The notes under the pieces are model-generated. The model searched no databases. It saw only the letters and a program-made list of their open reading frames with translations, and had not been told where the DNA came from. From an uncultured Acidimicrobiia bacterium (lineage in GTDB: Bacteria > Actinomycetota > Acidimicrobiia > Spongiisociales > Spongiisociaceae), in the NCBI GenBank assembly GCA_937900165.1, contig CALCCX010000151.1, positions 1 to 18,313 of the forward strand: 18,313 bases of DNA. The letters run 5' to 3'. Shown in pieces: positions 1 to 7,992 of the stretch (the first letter of the stretch is position 1; each line of letters opens with the position of its first letter). The position numbers and the translations under genes are program-made.

Positions 1-1337
1 GCAGGGTCATGGCGGTCCGGGAAAGAGCCCTCGGGCGACTTGAGTCCATTGGCTCCGGATGCGGGGTAGTCATGACCGCCAGCGGCACGTTTACCGGAGA
101 CGGGATGGTGCGGGTGCGGCAGGAGGGCTCGCTGGTGGGAGAGATCGACTGCGAATTCCTCCACGAAGGTCTGCCCCGCCTGAGTCTGACCGCCCATTGG
201 ACTCCCGCCGAGAACACCAATGGAACGCCTGGCTATGAGACGGTGCCTGACCCCTTTGACCTCACCGAGACGACCCTGGCCTTGCTGGCGACGCCAGACA
301 TCCGGTCGAAAGAGGCGATTGTCAGGCGGTTCGATCACGAGGTCCAGGGTGGAACAGTTGTCAAGCCCTTCGTCGGGATCGACGCGACCGGACCAAGCGA
401 CGGCGCGGTCGTGGTTCCGATCGAGACCCGCCACCAGGCCGCCAGGGCCGGTGCCGCATTGGGAGTCGGGGTGAATCCCGCGTATGGGGCGATCGACCCC
501 TACCTGATGGCCTGGGCCGCGGTCGACGAGGCGATCCGCAACGTCGTTTGCCTTGGCGCCGATCCGGACCGAATTTCGATTCTCGACAATTTCTCGTGGG
601 GAAACCCGAGATTGCCTGACCGGCTCGGCTCACTGGTCAGATGTACCCAGGGGTGCCTCGATGCAGCTGTCGCATACGGCGTCCCGTTCGTCTCCGGCAA
701 AGACAGTCTCAACAACGAATATACAGGCCTGGACGGGCTGAAACACACCATCCCTGGCACTCTCGTGATATCGGCACTCGGGATTGTGCCCTCATTGGAT
801 CGCACGGTGAGCAGCGATTTGAAGGCCCAGGGAAACTTGCTCGTTGCGATCGGTATGACGAAGGCAGAATTGGGCGGGTCCGCCTATCTCTCGAACAACG
901 GATTGGCCGGCTGGCAGGCCCCTGGTCCCGTTGTCGATGCAATCGCCGGATACCGCTGCCTTCATTCGGCGATCAAGGAGGGACTCGTGCGTTCTTGTCA
1001 CGACGCGTCCGAAGGCGGCCTGGTGATTGCGGCATGTGAGATGGCCATTGGCGGAGGTCTCGGAATCGACATCAGTTTTGGCGATGTGATTCATGAGGTT
1101 GGTCGCAACGACGAACTGGCTTTCAGCGAATCATCCGGCCGAATGCTCGTCGAGGTCACAGCGGTGCAATGCGACCGGTTCATGGAGGTAATGGGAGATT
1201 TTCCAAAAGCGATTGTCGGAACGGTCCTGCGAGACGATGACGTAACGATCACTGGGCTAGGCGACCGGACACTCATCTCCAGCGATCTGGCCGCAATCGA
1301 ACACGCGTGGCGCGGGCATGTCGAGGATTGGTCATGA
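1..1337 (+). CDS. purL: Phosphoribosylformylglycinamidine synthase, synthetase subunit (PurL), 5'-truncated
   Basis: This is the C-terminal ~445 residues of FGAM synthase, which converts FGAR to FGAM using ATP and ammonia from the PurQ glutaminase. The reading frame is open to the window edge, and the first ATG (position 9) is unlikely to be the start because conserved sequence (ERVMAV-like) runs through it. Visible PurM/PurL-fold motifs are FLHEGLPR, HEVQGGTVVKPFVG, VGVNPAYGAIDPY, RNVVCLGADP, LDNFSWGNP, PFVSGKDSLNNEY and, near the end, SCHDASEGGL. The LDNFSWGNP and GKDSLNNEY wording resembles, from memory, the long PurSL-type enzymes rather than Bacillus PurL (LNFGNPE). That would explain why no separate purS is seen next to purQ. 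The stop codon overlaps the purQ start as ATGA, indicating translational coupling of the two subunits. The product is cytoplasmic. The family call is secure; the PurSL subtype is an inference. Confidence 0.93.
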   Translation, partial: RVMAVRERALGRLESIGSGCGVVMTASGTFTGDGMVRVRQEGSLVGEIDCEFLHEGLPRLSLTAHWTPAENTNGTPGYETVPDPFDLTETTLALLATPDIRSKEAIVRRFDHEVQGGTVVKPFVGIDATGPSDGAVVVPIETRHQAARAGAALGVGVNPAYGAIDPYLMAWAAVDEAIRNVVCLGADPDRISILDNFSWGNPRLPDRLGSLVRCTQGCLDAAVAYGVPFVSGKDSLNNEYTGLDGLKHTIPGTLVISALGIVPSLDRTVSSDLKAQGNLLVAIGMTKAELGGSAYLSNNGLAGWQAPGPVVDAIAGYRCLHSAIKEGLVRSCHDASEGGLVIAACEMAIGGGLGIDISFGDVIHEVGRNDELAFSESSGRMLVEVTAVQCDRFMEVMGDFPKAIVGTVLRDDDVTITGLGDRTLISSDLAAIEHAWRGHVEDWS

Positions 1338-2104
1338 AACCAAAGGTCCTGATTCTGCATGCCCCTGGCACAAACCGGGATCTCTCGGCGGAATGGGCAG
1401 TCGAATTGGCGGGGGGCGATCCCCGGATAGCTCACATCAACACGTTGAAGAGCTTGCGAGATTTTCAGATGCTGATCCTGCCAGGTGGATTCTCGTACGG
1501 TGACGATCTTGGGGCAGGCCGCCTCATGGCAACGGCTTTGCGCCATCGGCTGGGCGATGAACTGAATGCTTTCAGTGAAGCCGGTAAACCCGTTCTCGGG
1601 ATTTGCAACGGGTTCCAGGCCCTGATCAAGTCCGGTGTACTCCCAGGTCTTGTCGACGACACCGGAGTCCGAACTGATGGCGCCAGAGAAGCGACGTTGA
1701 CCGGCAATGAGTCTGGCCGGTTCGAATGTCGGTGGGTCAGCCTTGAACCCCAACCGAACACGAGCGTGTTCACGAACGGCGTGAGCGAAACGATTCACTG
1801 TCCGGTCGCCCACGGAGAGGGACGCTTCGTCGCCGCGGACTCAACAACGTTGGCTCGGATCGAAGCGGCAAAACTCGTCGCCCTCCGCTACGCCGGGTCA
1901 TGGGGGCTGTACCCAGACAATCCCAACGGCTCATCGAACAATATCGCTGGTATAGCCAACCCGTCCGGAACGATCCTCGGTCTCATGCCCCACCCAGAAG
2001 ATCACATCATCGCTGCCCAACATCCGAGGAGCCACCGTGGCGAACACGGCGGGTCAGGACTGTCCCTTTTCAAAAACGGAGTGCGATATGCAGAGCAAAT
2101 CTGA
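1334..2104 (+). CDS. purQ: Phosphoribosylformylglycinamidine synthase, glutaminase subunit PurQ
   Basis: This class I glutamine amidotransferase (256 aa) supplies ammonia to PurL. The start is the ATG at 1334 inside the ATGA overlap with the purL stop; an upstream TTG/GTG extension would run into purL and adds nothing conserved. The N-terminus MKPKVLILHAPGTNRD is typical. The oxyanion strand LPGGFSYGDDLGAG lies at residues 50-62. The nucleophile elbow GICNGFQ places the catalytic Cys at residue 91. MPHPEDH supplies His220 and Glu222 of the triad. CPVAHGEGRF (156-165) is the other conserved PurQ signature. Length and motifs are those of a complete, functional enzyme. It is followed 21 bp later by purC, in the same operon. 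Confidence 0.96.
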   Translation: MKPKVLILHAPGTNRDLSAEWAVELAGGDPRIAHINTLKSLRDFQMLILPGGFSYGDDLGAGRLMATALRHRLGDELNAFSEAGKPVLGICNGFQALIKSGVLPGLVDDTGVRTDGAREATLTGNESGRFECRWVSLEPQPNTSVFTNGVSETIHCPVAHGEGRFVAADSTTLARIEAAKLVALRYAGSWGLYPDNPNGSSNNIAGIANPSGTILGLMPHPEDHIIAAQHPRSHRGEHGGSGLSLFKNGVRYAEQI

Positions 2105-2125
2105 TCACTTGCCGGAGGTCCACAG

Positions 2126-3064
2126 ATGATGAATAGGCAAAGCCTGGTCGCGGCGATCCCACACGCACTGGTGGCAACGGATCTGCCCGGTCTAGGCGTG
2201 AAGATCGAAGGCAAGGTTCGCGACATCTATGTTCAGGGCGATCGGCGCATCCTGGTTACAACCGACCGGGTGTCGGCCTTCGACAAAGTCGTCGCGGCGA
2301 TACCCTTCAAGGGTCAGGTTCTCAACCAGCTCAGCGCATGGTGGTTCGACGAGATAGACGATGTGGTTGGGAACCACGTCATTTCCATTCCCGATCCAAA
2401 CGTCACCGTCGCCCATGAAGCCCAGACTCTGCCGGTCGAGGTCATCGTGCGAGGCTACATCACCGGGGTCACCTCCACGTCGCTCTGGACCTTGTATGAG
2501 GCCGGTGTAGAACTGCCATACGGGTTGGATCTACCTCCTGGTCTCAGCAAGAACGATCCCTTACCAGAACCGGTCATCACTCCAACAACGAAGGCAAGTG
2601 GTGGAGAGCACGATGAACGTCTCACCAGTGAGCAGGTGGTTTCTCTCGACTTGGTGGAGGCGGGCCTTTGGTCCCACGTTCAGCGTGTCGCGCTCGACGT
2701 GTTCGCCAGAGGTCAGGAGGCTGCTGCAGATGCCGGTCTGATACTGGTTGACACAAAATACGAGTTTGGTTTGGTGGAAGGCCAACTGGTCTTGATCGAT
2801 GAGGTGCACACGCCGGATTCGAGTCGATACTGGTTGGCTGCGAACCACAAGAAGGGCGATCCACAGAACTATGACAAGGAGCACCTGCGTTTGTGGCTCA
2901 AGGCCCGCGGCTACAGCGGCGACGGTGCGCCGCCAGAAATACCGGATGAGTTCGTGGCGACTGTGGCGGAGCGGTATATCGATGCCTACGAAAGACTTAC
3001 CGGCGAGAGTTTTGTGCCTGGGGAGCTCCCGGCCGACAAACGAATAGGAGAGGCGTTGCGATGA
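2126..3064 (+). CDS. purC: Phosphoribosylaminoimidazole-succinocarboxamide synthase (SAICAR synthetase)
   Basis: PurC joins CAIR and aspartate using ATP to give SAICAR. The product is 312 aa, the longer form (similar to yeast Ade1) rather than the ~240 aa E. coli form. Motifs seen: GKVRDIY (29-35), TDRVSAFD (46-53), PVEVIVRGYITG (103-114), ITPTTKASGGEHDE (151-164), LVDTKYEFG and LIDEVHTPDSSRYW near the C-terminus; these form the ATP- and CAIR-binding sites of the family. A strong GGAGG at 2114-2118 sits 7 nt before the ATG at 2126; a second ATG directly follows and could also be used. The stop overlaps the purE ATG as ATGA, so product-adjacent enzymes are translationally coupled. PurE makes the CAIR that PurC consumes, and in animals the two are one protein (PAICS). 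Confidence 0.96.
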   Translation: MMNRQSLVAAIPHALVATDLPGLGVKIEGKVRDIYVQGDRRILVTTDRVSAFDKVVAAIPFKGQVLNQLSAWWFDEIDDVVGNHVISIPDPNVTVAHEAQTLPVEVIVRGYITGVTSTSLWTLYEAGVELPYGLDLPPGLSKNDPLPEPVITPTTKASGGEHDERLTSEQVVSLDLVEAGLWSHVQRVALDVFARGQEAAADAGLILVDTKYEFGLVEGQLVLIDEVHTPDSSRYWLAANHKKGDPQNYDKEHLRLWLKARGYSGDGAPPEIPDEFVATVAERYIDAYERLTGESFVPGELPADKRIGEALR

Positions 3065-3540
3065 AGCCCCTTGTACCCATCATCATGGGATCCAAATCGG
3101 ATCTCGACCACGGGAGGGCGGTTTCGGCTGCTCTCGACGTTCTGGGGATCGCCAGCGAGATCAGGATCGCCTCAGCCCACAAAGTGGCGACCTACCTACT
3201 CGAGATGCTGGCGGTCTACGAATCCGATCCGAGTCCCAAGGTCTACGTCACGATCGCAGGTAGGTCGAATGCTCTGAGTGGACTGGTGGACGGCAATGTT
3301 GTGGCGCCGGTGATTGCCTGCCCTCCGTACTCCGACCGATTTGCAGGCTCCGATATCTATTCGTCTCTGAGAATGCCCTCCGGTATCGCGCCTGGTGTGG
3401 TGCTCGATCCAGGCGGCGCCGCCCTGCTCGCCGGCAAGATCCTTGGCATGGTCGATGAGGACGTGATGGTGCGGCTCAAGGCGCGCCGCCAGGCTGCCGC
3501 GGATGTTTTGATCGCCGATGACCAAACTCTGCGCGAGTAG
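3061..3540 (+). CDS. purE: Phosphoribosylaminoimidazole carboxylase, class II PurE (CO2-dependent AIR carboxylase)
   Basis: The product is 159 aa and converts AIR to CAIR. The fold signature MGSKSDLDHGRA (9-20) is general for PurE. The discriminating motifs are class II: SAHK (38-41) in place of class I SAHRTP, AGRSNALSG (66-74) in place of AGGAAHLPG, IACPPYSDRFAGSDIYSSL (85-103) and MPSGIAPGVVL (105-115). These match what I recall of Treponema denticola PurE and the AIR-carboxylase domain of animal PAICS, which use CO2 directly and need no N5-CAIR from PurK. His40 is the expected catalytic residue. No purK lies in the visible cluster, which fits. The ATG at 3061 overlaps the purC stop, and AGGAG at 3046-3050 is the likely ribosome site. 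The product is cytoplasmic. Confidence 0.95.
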   Translation: MKPLVPIIMGSKSDLDHGRAVSAALDVLGIASEIRIASAHKVATYLLEMLAVYESDPSPKVYVTIAGRSNALSGLVDGNVVAPVIACPPYSDRFAGSDIYSSLRMPSGIAPGVVLDPGGAALLAGKILGMVDEDVMVRLKARRQAAADVLIADDQTLRE

Positions 3541-3552
3541 CCTGGCGTGATC

Positions 3553-3558
3553 GGGGAG
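3553..3558 (+). promoter_or_regulatory. Ribosome binding site that decides the purF start
   Basis: GGGGAG lies 9 nt before a GTG at 3568. The earlier in-frame GTG at 3547 has no comparable purine-rich site before it. Starting at 3568 also leaves exactly 11 residues ahead of the nucleophile Cys, the length of the Bacillus PurF propeptide. Confidence 0.6.
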
Positions 3559-3567
3559 AACTGCGGA

Positions 3568-5037
3568 GTGCTCGACGAACTAGACCGACCACGCGAGGCT
3601 TGTGGGGTGTTCGGAATCTACGCGCCGGGCGTAGATGTGGCCAGGCTTTGCTTCTTTGCTCTCTACGCGCTCCAGCACCGAGGCCAGGAAAGCGCGGGCA
3701 TAGCCACCAGCGATGGACTGGGGGCGTCACTTCACAAGGGCATGGGCTTGGTCGCTCAGGTGTTCGCCGAAGAGAACTTGGCGGATTTGCGGGGCCACCT
3801 GGCCATCGGTCAGACGAGGTATTCGACCACGGGATCTTCGCATCTAGCCAACGCCCAGCCCTATCTCATCGAGACGATGCACGGACCCCTTGGCGTCGGT
3901 CACAACGGGAACCTGACCAACGCAGAGAAGCTGCGCGACCGGCTCCTCGACAGAGGAGTAGGGCTCTCGTCGTCGAGCGACAGCGAGGTCATCACCCAGA
4001 TGCTGGCCGCCCCGCCTACCGGCGAGAGACGGGGTGCTCCAGATTGGGAGGCGAGGATCAGGGCCTTCATGTTGGAGGCGGAGGGCGCATACTCGCTGGT
4101 GATCCTCACCAAAGATGGCGTCTTTGGAGTGCGAGACCCGAACGGATTCCGCCCTCTGTGCATTGGCAGACTCCCAGAGGGTGGGTATGTGCTTGCCTCC
4201 GAATCTTGCGCTCTGGCAACCGTCGGAGCCCAATACATTCGTTCGGTTGAGCCAGGCGAGATCATCCGGTTGGACGCCGACGGCTTTGAGAGCCTCGTAG
4301 GTGCCAGCGCCCCCTCACCTTCGTTGTGTGTTTTCGAATATGTCTATTTCGCCAGGCCGGATTCGGTAATCGATGACCAGACCATCCATAGGGTACGCCA
4401 GAGCCTTGGCGAGGCCCTCGCCCTGGAGGCCCCGGCGACCGGTGACGTGGTGGTCGGTGTGCCGGACTCGGCCACCCCGGCCGCGATAGGTTACGCAAAC
4501 GCGTCCGGGATCCCATATACCGAAGGCTTGACCAAGAACCGGTATATCGGCCGGACGTTCATCGAGCCAAACGACCGTCTCAGGCGTTCTGGAGTTCATC
4601 TCAAATACAACCCTCTTCGAGCCAATTTGGAGGGCAAGAGGGTGGTGCTCATCGACGATTCCATCGTTCGTGGGACGACCATCGGTCCCCTCGTGAATCT
4701 GTTGCGTGAGGGTGGTGCCTCGCAGGTCCATGTGAGGGTTTCATCGCCACCGGTCAAACATCCTTGTTTCATGGGAATCGACATGGCAACCAACCACGAG
4801 CTGATCGGCGCGGTCAAAACGGTCGAAGAGATCCGCGAGCACATAGGGGCGGACAGCCTCGCGTATCTTTCACACGATGCCATGATGGCCGCCGTCACCA
4901 AGGCCTCGACCTCTAATTCAGGACACTGTGCTGCTTGTTTCACCGGCGAGTATCCGATCAGCCTGCCAGACGATTGGGAGCATCGCGACAAACTGGCGCT
5001 GCAGGGAGCGTGGGCGGGCTCCGCCGTGCAACGGTGA
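3568..5037 (+). CDS. purF: Amidophosphoribosyltransferase (glutamine PRPP amidotransferase)
   Basis: PurF makes phosphoribosylamine from PRPP and glutamine, the committed step of purine synthesis. I start at GTG 3568 (489 aa) on ribosome-site and propeptide grounds; the frame is open from GTG 3547 (496 aa). The N-terminal Ntn glutaminase begins at Cys12 (ACGVFGIYAPG), exposed by removal of an 11-residue propeptide. QHRGQESAGIA, GQTRYSTTGSS and GHNGNLTN follow. The C-terminal phosphoribosyltransferase half carries the PRPP motif VVLIDDSIVRGTT. Cys254, Cys400, Cys454 and Cys457 (the last two in GHCAACFTGEYP) correspond to the four [4Fe-4S] ligands of the Bacillus-type, oxygen-sensitive enzyme. 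It follows purE by a short gap and its stop overlaps the purD start (GTGA). Nucleotide feedback control is known for the family but is not visible here. Confidence 0.95.
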   Translation: MLDELDRPREACGVFGIYAPGVDVARLCFFALYALQHRGQESAGIATSDGLGASLHKGMGLVAQVFAEENLADLRGHLAIGQTRYSTTGSSHLANAQPYLIETMHGPLGVGHNGNLTNAEKLRDRLLDRGVGLSSSSDSEVITQMLAAPPTGERRGAPDWEARIRAFMLEAEGAYSLVILTKDGVFGVRDPNGFRPLCIGRLPEGGYVLASESCALATVGAQYIRSVEPGEIIRLDADGFESLVGASAPSPSLCVFEYVYFARPDSVIDDQTIHRVRQSLGEALALEAPATGDVVVGVPDSATPAAIGYANASGIPYTEGLTKNRYIGRTFIEPNDRLRRSGVHLKYNPLRANLEGKRVVLIDDSIVRGTTIGPLVNLLREGGASQVHVRVSSPPVKHPCFMGIDMATNHELIGAVKTVEEIREHIGADSLAYLSHDAMMAAVTKASTSNSGHCAACFTGEYPISLPDDWEHRDKLALQGAWAGSAVQR

Positions 5038-7334
5038 GCCGGAACATCCTGATTGTCGGCCGAGGGGGGCGGGAGCACGCCCTTGCTGCGACGTTGCGAG
5101 AATCCGCAGACGTGGGGACTGTGTTCGTCACCCCTGGCAACGGTGGCACCGAAACGGCCGGTGTAGGTATTGCCAACGTTGCGATCGAAGAGGGCGATTT
5201 CGAGACGCTTCTGGCCTTCGCCAGGAGCGAAGCCGTCTCGATGACGGTCGTGGGACCCGAGGGCCCCCTAGCTGATGGGATCGTCGATCGGTTCGTCGAG
5301 GCCGGCCTGCGTTGTTTCGGACCTGGCCAGGATCAGGCGCGGCTGGAATCGTCCAAGGCGTATGCAAAAGAACTGATGCGCCGGCTTGACATACCAACTG
5401 CGGCGTTTGCCCGATTCGACCAGTATGAAGAGGCCGCCGAACACCTCGAGGCCGCTGCGTCTGGCGTCGTTCTGAAGGCGTCGGGTCTGGCGGGCGGCAA
5501 AGGCGTCATCTTGCCGGCCACCCTCGCCGATGCACAGAGGTCTCTGAGGGCAATCATGGTTGAGCGCTGTTTCGGAGACGCCGGTGACACCATTGTCATT
5601 GAGGAGCGCTTGGTCGGGCAAGAGGTTTCGATCCTGGCGTTTTGCGACGGGAACACGGTCGCCGTGATGCCCCCGGCCCAAGATCACAAGCCGGTCTTCG
5701 ATGGTGACCTTGGTCCCAATACCGGCGGGATGGGAGCGTTCGCACCGACCTCGCTCGTCGACGCGGAGTTACTCGATGAAATCGTTGAAACGGTGCTCCA
5801 ACCAGTGATGGTCGAGATGGGGTCGCAGGGAACCCCGTATGTCGGTGTCCTGTACGCGGGCCTGATGCTCACGGCTGAGGGCCCAAGAGTGCTCGAATTC
5901 AACTGCCGGTTCGGCGATCCGGAGACTCAGGTGATCTTGCCGTTGCTCGAAAACGATCTGCTGTCCGTGTTCGACGCGTGCGTCGATGGCGCTCTTGGGA
6001 CGATCGACCTGGTTTGGCGGCAGATGGCTGCCGCCACCGTAGTGGTTGCCTCCGATGGTTACCCTGGCACCCACCCGGTTGGCCGGGTCATCAAGGGTTT
6101 GGCCGAGGCGGTAGGTCAACCTGGGGTGCAGGTCGTTCACGCCGGGACGACAGTTGACGGCAACGATCTGGTGACAGACGGTGGCCGGGTGTTGGCTGTC
6201 ACCGGAGTAGCCTCCGGTCTGGACGAGGCACTTCGGATCGCCTATCAGGGGCTGGCGAGTATCTCGTTCGAGGGGATGCATTTTCGCACCGATATCGGGT
6301 TTCGGCGCGTTCGAGATTCTTCGGGTCTTTATGCATCCTCTGGGGTCGATATCGACGCTGGGGAACGCTCGGTCCGTCTGATGGCCGAGGCCGTCCGCTC
6401 GACTCACGGGCCTGAGGTAATTGGCGGCGTCGGGGGCTTTGGCGGGATGTTCGATGCCTCTCGACTTCCAGAGTCGCCTGTCCTGGTTGCCTCCACCGAC
6501 GGGGTTGGCACAAAGACGAAACTGGCCGTAGCCCTTGGCAGATTCGACACGATCGGCCAGGACATCGTCAACCATTGCATCAACGATGTTCTCGTTCAGG
6601 GCGCAGAGCCGTTGTTTTTTTTGGACTATTTCGCGACCGGTAGCCTCGATCCTGAGATGGCGGCAACCATCGTCTCTGGTATGGCCGTGGCCTGTCGCGA
6701 GGCTGGGTGCGCCCTACTCGGAGGAGAGACGGCCGAAATGCCCGGCGTCTACCTGCCAGGCGAAATCGATATCGCCGGAACGATGGTGGGCGTGGTGGGT
6801 CGTGATGACATCATCGACGGGGCGAAAATCGAGGTTGGTGACCAGGTCATTGGAATCGCTTCATCTGGATTGCACACCAATGGGTACTCGCTGGCGCGCC
6901 GGGTACTGGAGGGCCTGGAGCTTTCGGAAGCGATCGAGGAGTTGGGTGGGTCCCTTGGGGGTGCGCTGTTGGTTCCACATCGCAGCTACCTCGCCGATGT
7001 CAAGGCCGTGCGAGAGGTCGGCGTCATTATCAAGGGGCTGGTCCACGTCACTGGTGGTGGGCTCGTAGACAACCCGCCGCGTGTCCTGCCTGCTGGAGCG
7101 GCCATGCGGATTCATCGGTCCTCATGGCGGGTTCCGCCGCTGTTCGAGCTGATCCGGAACGAGGGCAGGATACCGGAGTCTGAAATGCTCCGCGCGTTCA
7201 ATATGGGTCTTGGAATGCTGGCGATTGTGGCGCCTGATGAGGTGGAGAGGGCGCACCGAGCGATCGGTCACGAGTCCTATTCCGTGGGGGAGATCATTGC
7301 GCTCGTTGCAGACCGGGTGGAGTTCGTCGGGTGA
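5034..7334 (+). CDS. purDM: Bifunctional PurD-PurM fusion: GAR synthetase / AIR synthetase
   Basis: One 766-residue reading frame carries two purine enzymes with no stop between them. Residues 1 to ~426 are PurD (ATP-grasp GAR synthetase): ILIVGRGGREHAL at the N-terminus, LKASGLAGGKGV (147-158), LGPNTGGMGAFAP and EFNCRFGDPETQ (288-299). Residues ~428-766 are PurM (AIR synthetase): LYASSGVDIDAGERSV, STDGVGTK (DGVGTK 489-494), QGAEPLFFLDY, GGETAEMPG (563-571), ASSGLHTNGYSL and HVTGGGLVDNPPR. The linker is only a few residues. The GTG start at 5034 overlaps the purF stop; the frame is open further upstream inside purF, but that part is not PurD-like. An in-frame ATG at 6276 might permit some separate PurM translation. 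The fusion has the domain order of yeast Ade5,7 and of the first two domains of animal GART. Steps 2 and 5 of the pathway are thus joined. Confidence 0.94.
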   Translation: MSRNILIVGRGGREHALAATLRESADVGTVFVTPGNGGTETAGVGIANVAIEEGDFETLLAFARSEAVSMTVVGPEGPLADGIVDRFVEAGLRCFGPGQDQARLESSKAYAKELMRRLDIPTAAFARFDQYEEAAEHLEAAASGVVLKASGLAGGKGVILPATLADAQRSLRAIMVERCFGDAGDTIVIEERLVGQEVSILAFCDGNTVAVMPPAQDHKPVFDGDLGPNTGGMGAFAPTSLVDAELLDEIVETVLQPVMVEMGSQGTPYVGVLYAGLMLTAEGPRVLEFNCRFGDPETQVILPLLENDLLSVFDACVDGALGTIDLVWRQMAAATVVVASDGYPGTHPVGRVIKGLAEAVGQPGVQVVHAGTTVDGNDLVTDGGRVLAVTGVASGLDEALRIAYQGLASISFEGMHFRTDIGFRRVRDSSGLYASSGVDIDAGERSVRLMAEAVRSTHGPEVIGGVGGFGGMFDASRLPESPVLVASTDGVGTKTKLAVALGRFDTIGQDIVNHCINDVLVQGAEPLFFLDYFATGSLDPEMAATIVSGMAVACREAGCALLGGETAEMPGVYLPGEIDIAGTMVGVVGRDDIIDGAKIEVGDQVIGIASSGLHTNGYSLARRVLEGLELSEAIEELGGSLGGALLVPHRSYLADVKAVREVGVIIKGLVHVTGGGLVDNPPRVLPAGAAMRIHRSSWRVPPLFELIRNEGRIPESEMLRAFNMGLGMLAIVAPDEVERAHRAIGHESYSVGEIIALVADRVEFVG

Positions 7335-7900
7335 AACGGGTCGCGGTTCTGATCTCAGGCCGCGGCACCAACCTCGCGGCCTTGCTCGATTCGGTGGATT
7401 CGGGCGATCTCGAAGCCGAGATCGTTGTCGTGGTCTCGAATCGCTCAGACGCGTACGGGCTGATCAGAGCCGAACAGGCGGGCATCGAAAACTCTGTCTG
7501 CCGGCCGGCCGACTACGGCTCGCGCCAGGCCTTCGATATTGGGCTGGCGGAGTCGGTCGAGAGCCATTCGCCAGATCTCGTCGTTCTGGCCGGCTGGATG
7601 CTCATTCTCGGTTCCAGTTTCCTCGACCACTTTGTGGGCCGAGTGATCAACCTGCATCCAGCTCTGCCTGGGCAGTTCCCGGGCACGGGCGCCATCGACC
7701 GAGCCTACGAGGCCTTCAAGCGAGGCGAAATCAATCGTACCGGGGTGATGGTCCACCACGTCATCCCAGAAGTCGACGCCGGCCCGGTGATCATCAAGGA
7801 AACGGTGCCAATCCATGCCGACGATACCGAGTCCGATCTCACGGCCAGAATCCGCGAGGTGGAACATCGTCTGATAGTCGAAGCCGTCAGAAGGGCATAG
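7331..7900 (+). CDS. purN: Phosphoribosylglycinamide formyltransferase (GART, PurN)
   Basis: PurN transfers the formyl group of 10-formyl-tetrahydrofolate to GAR, giving FGAR. The product is 189 aa, about the usual length. The N-terminus MKRVAVLISGRGTNLAALLD is the phosphoribosyl-binding strand and loop. The catalytic trio is present: Asn107 and His109 in VINLHPALPGQFPGTGAIDRA, and Asp149 in HHVIPEVDAGPVI. ITARI/EVEHRL-like sequence (LTARIREVEHRLI) near the end is also conserved. The GTG start at 7331 overlaps the PurDM stop as GTGA, so PurN is coupled to the fusion. The PurD-PurM-PurN order equals the domain order of animal trifunctional GART, with only the last junction still separate. It is the last purine gene here. 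Confidence 0.96.
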   Translation: MKRVAVLISGRGTNLAALLDSVDSGDLEAEIVVVVSNRSDAYGLIRAEQAGIENSVCRPADYGSRQAFDIGLAESVESHSPDLVVLAGWMLILGSSFLDHFVGRVINLHPALPGQFPGTGAIDRAYEAFKRGEINRTGVMVHHVIPEVDAGPVIIKETVPIHADDTESDLTARIREVEHRLIVEAVRRA

Positions 7901-7992
7901 TTGGCTGTGGCTGTAGGCGTGGCCAGGACACGTCCTCGGATGGCGCCGGGTCGCCTAGGCTGGCGGAGGCGATTTCGAAGGGATCTTGAACG
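7901..7992 (+). promoter_or_regulatory. Gap between the purine cluster and the dehydrogenase genes; possible weak promoter
   Basis: These 92 bases form the longest untranslated gap in the first 12.8 kb. TAGGCT at 7956-7961 fits an actinobacterial TANNNT -10 element, but I see no convincing -35 box 16-18 nt upstream. AAGGGA at 7978-7983 is the likely ribosome site for the GTG at 7993. No clear terminator hairpin with a T-run is visible, so read-through from purN is possible. The promoter call is tentative. Confidence 0.25.

Noticed and set aside
4935..5033. Longer N-terminus for the PurDM fusion starting inside purF
   Set aside because: PurD sequence begins right after GTG 5034 (SRNILIVGRGGREHAL); the upstream residues are out-of-frame purF.
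6615..6622. Run of eight T's inside the PurM part of the PurDM gene, a possible slippage site
   Set aside because: It encodes the conserved AEPLFFLDY motif and the frame continues intact on both sides, so coding need explains it.
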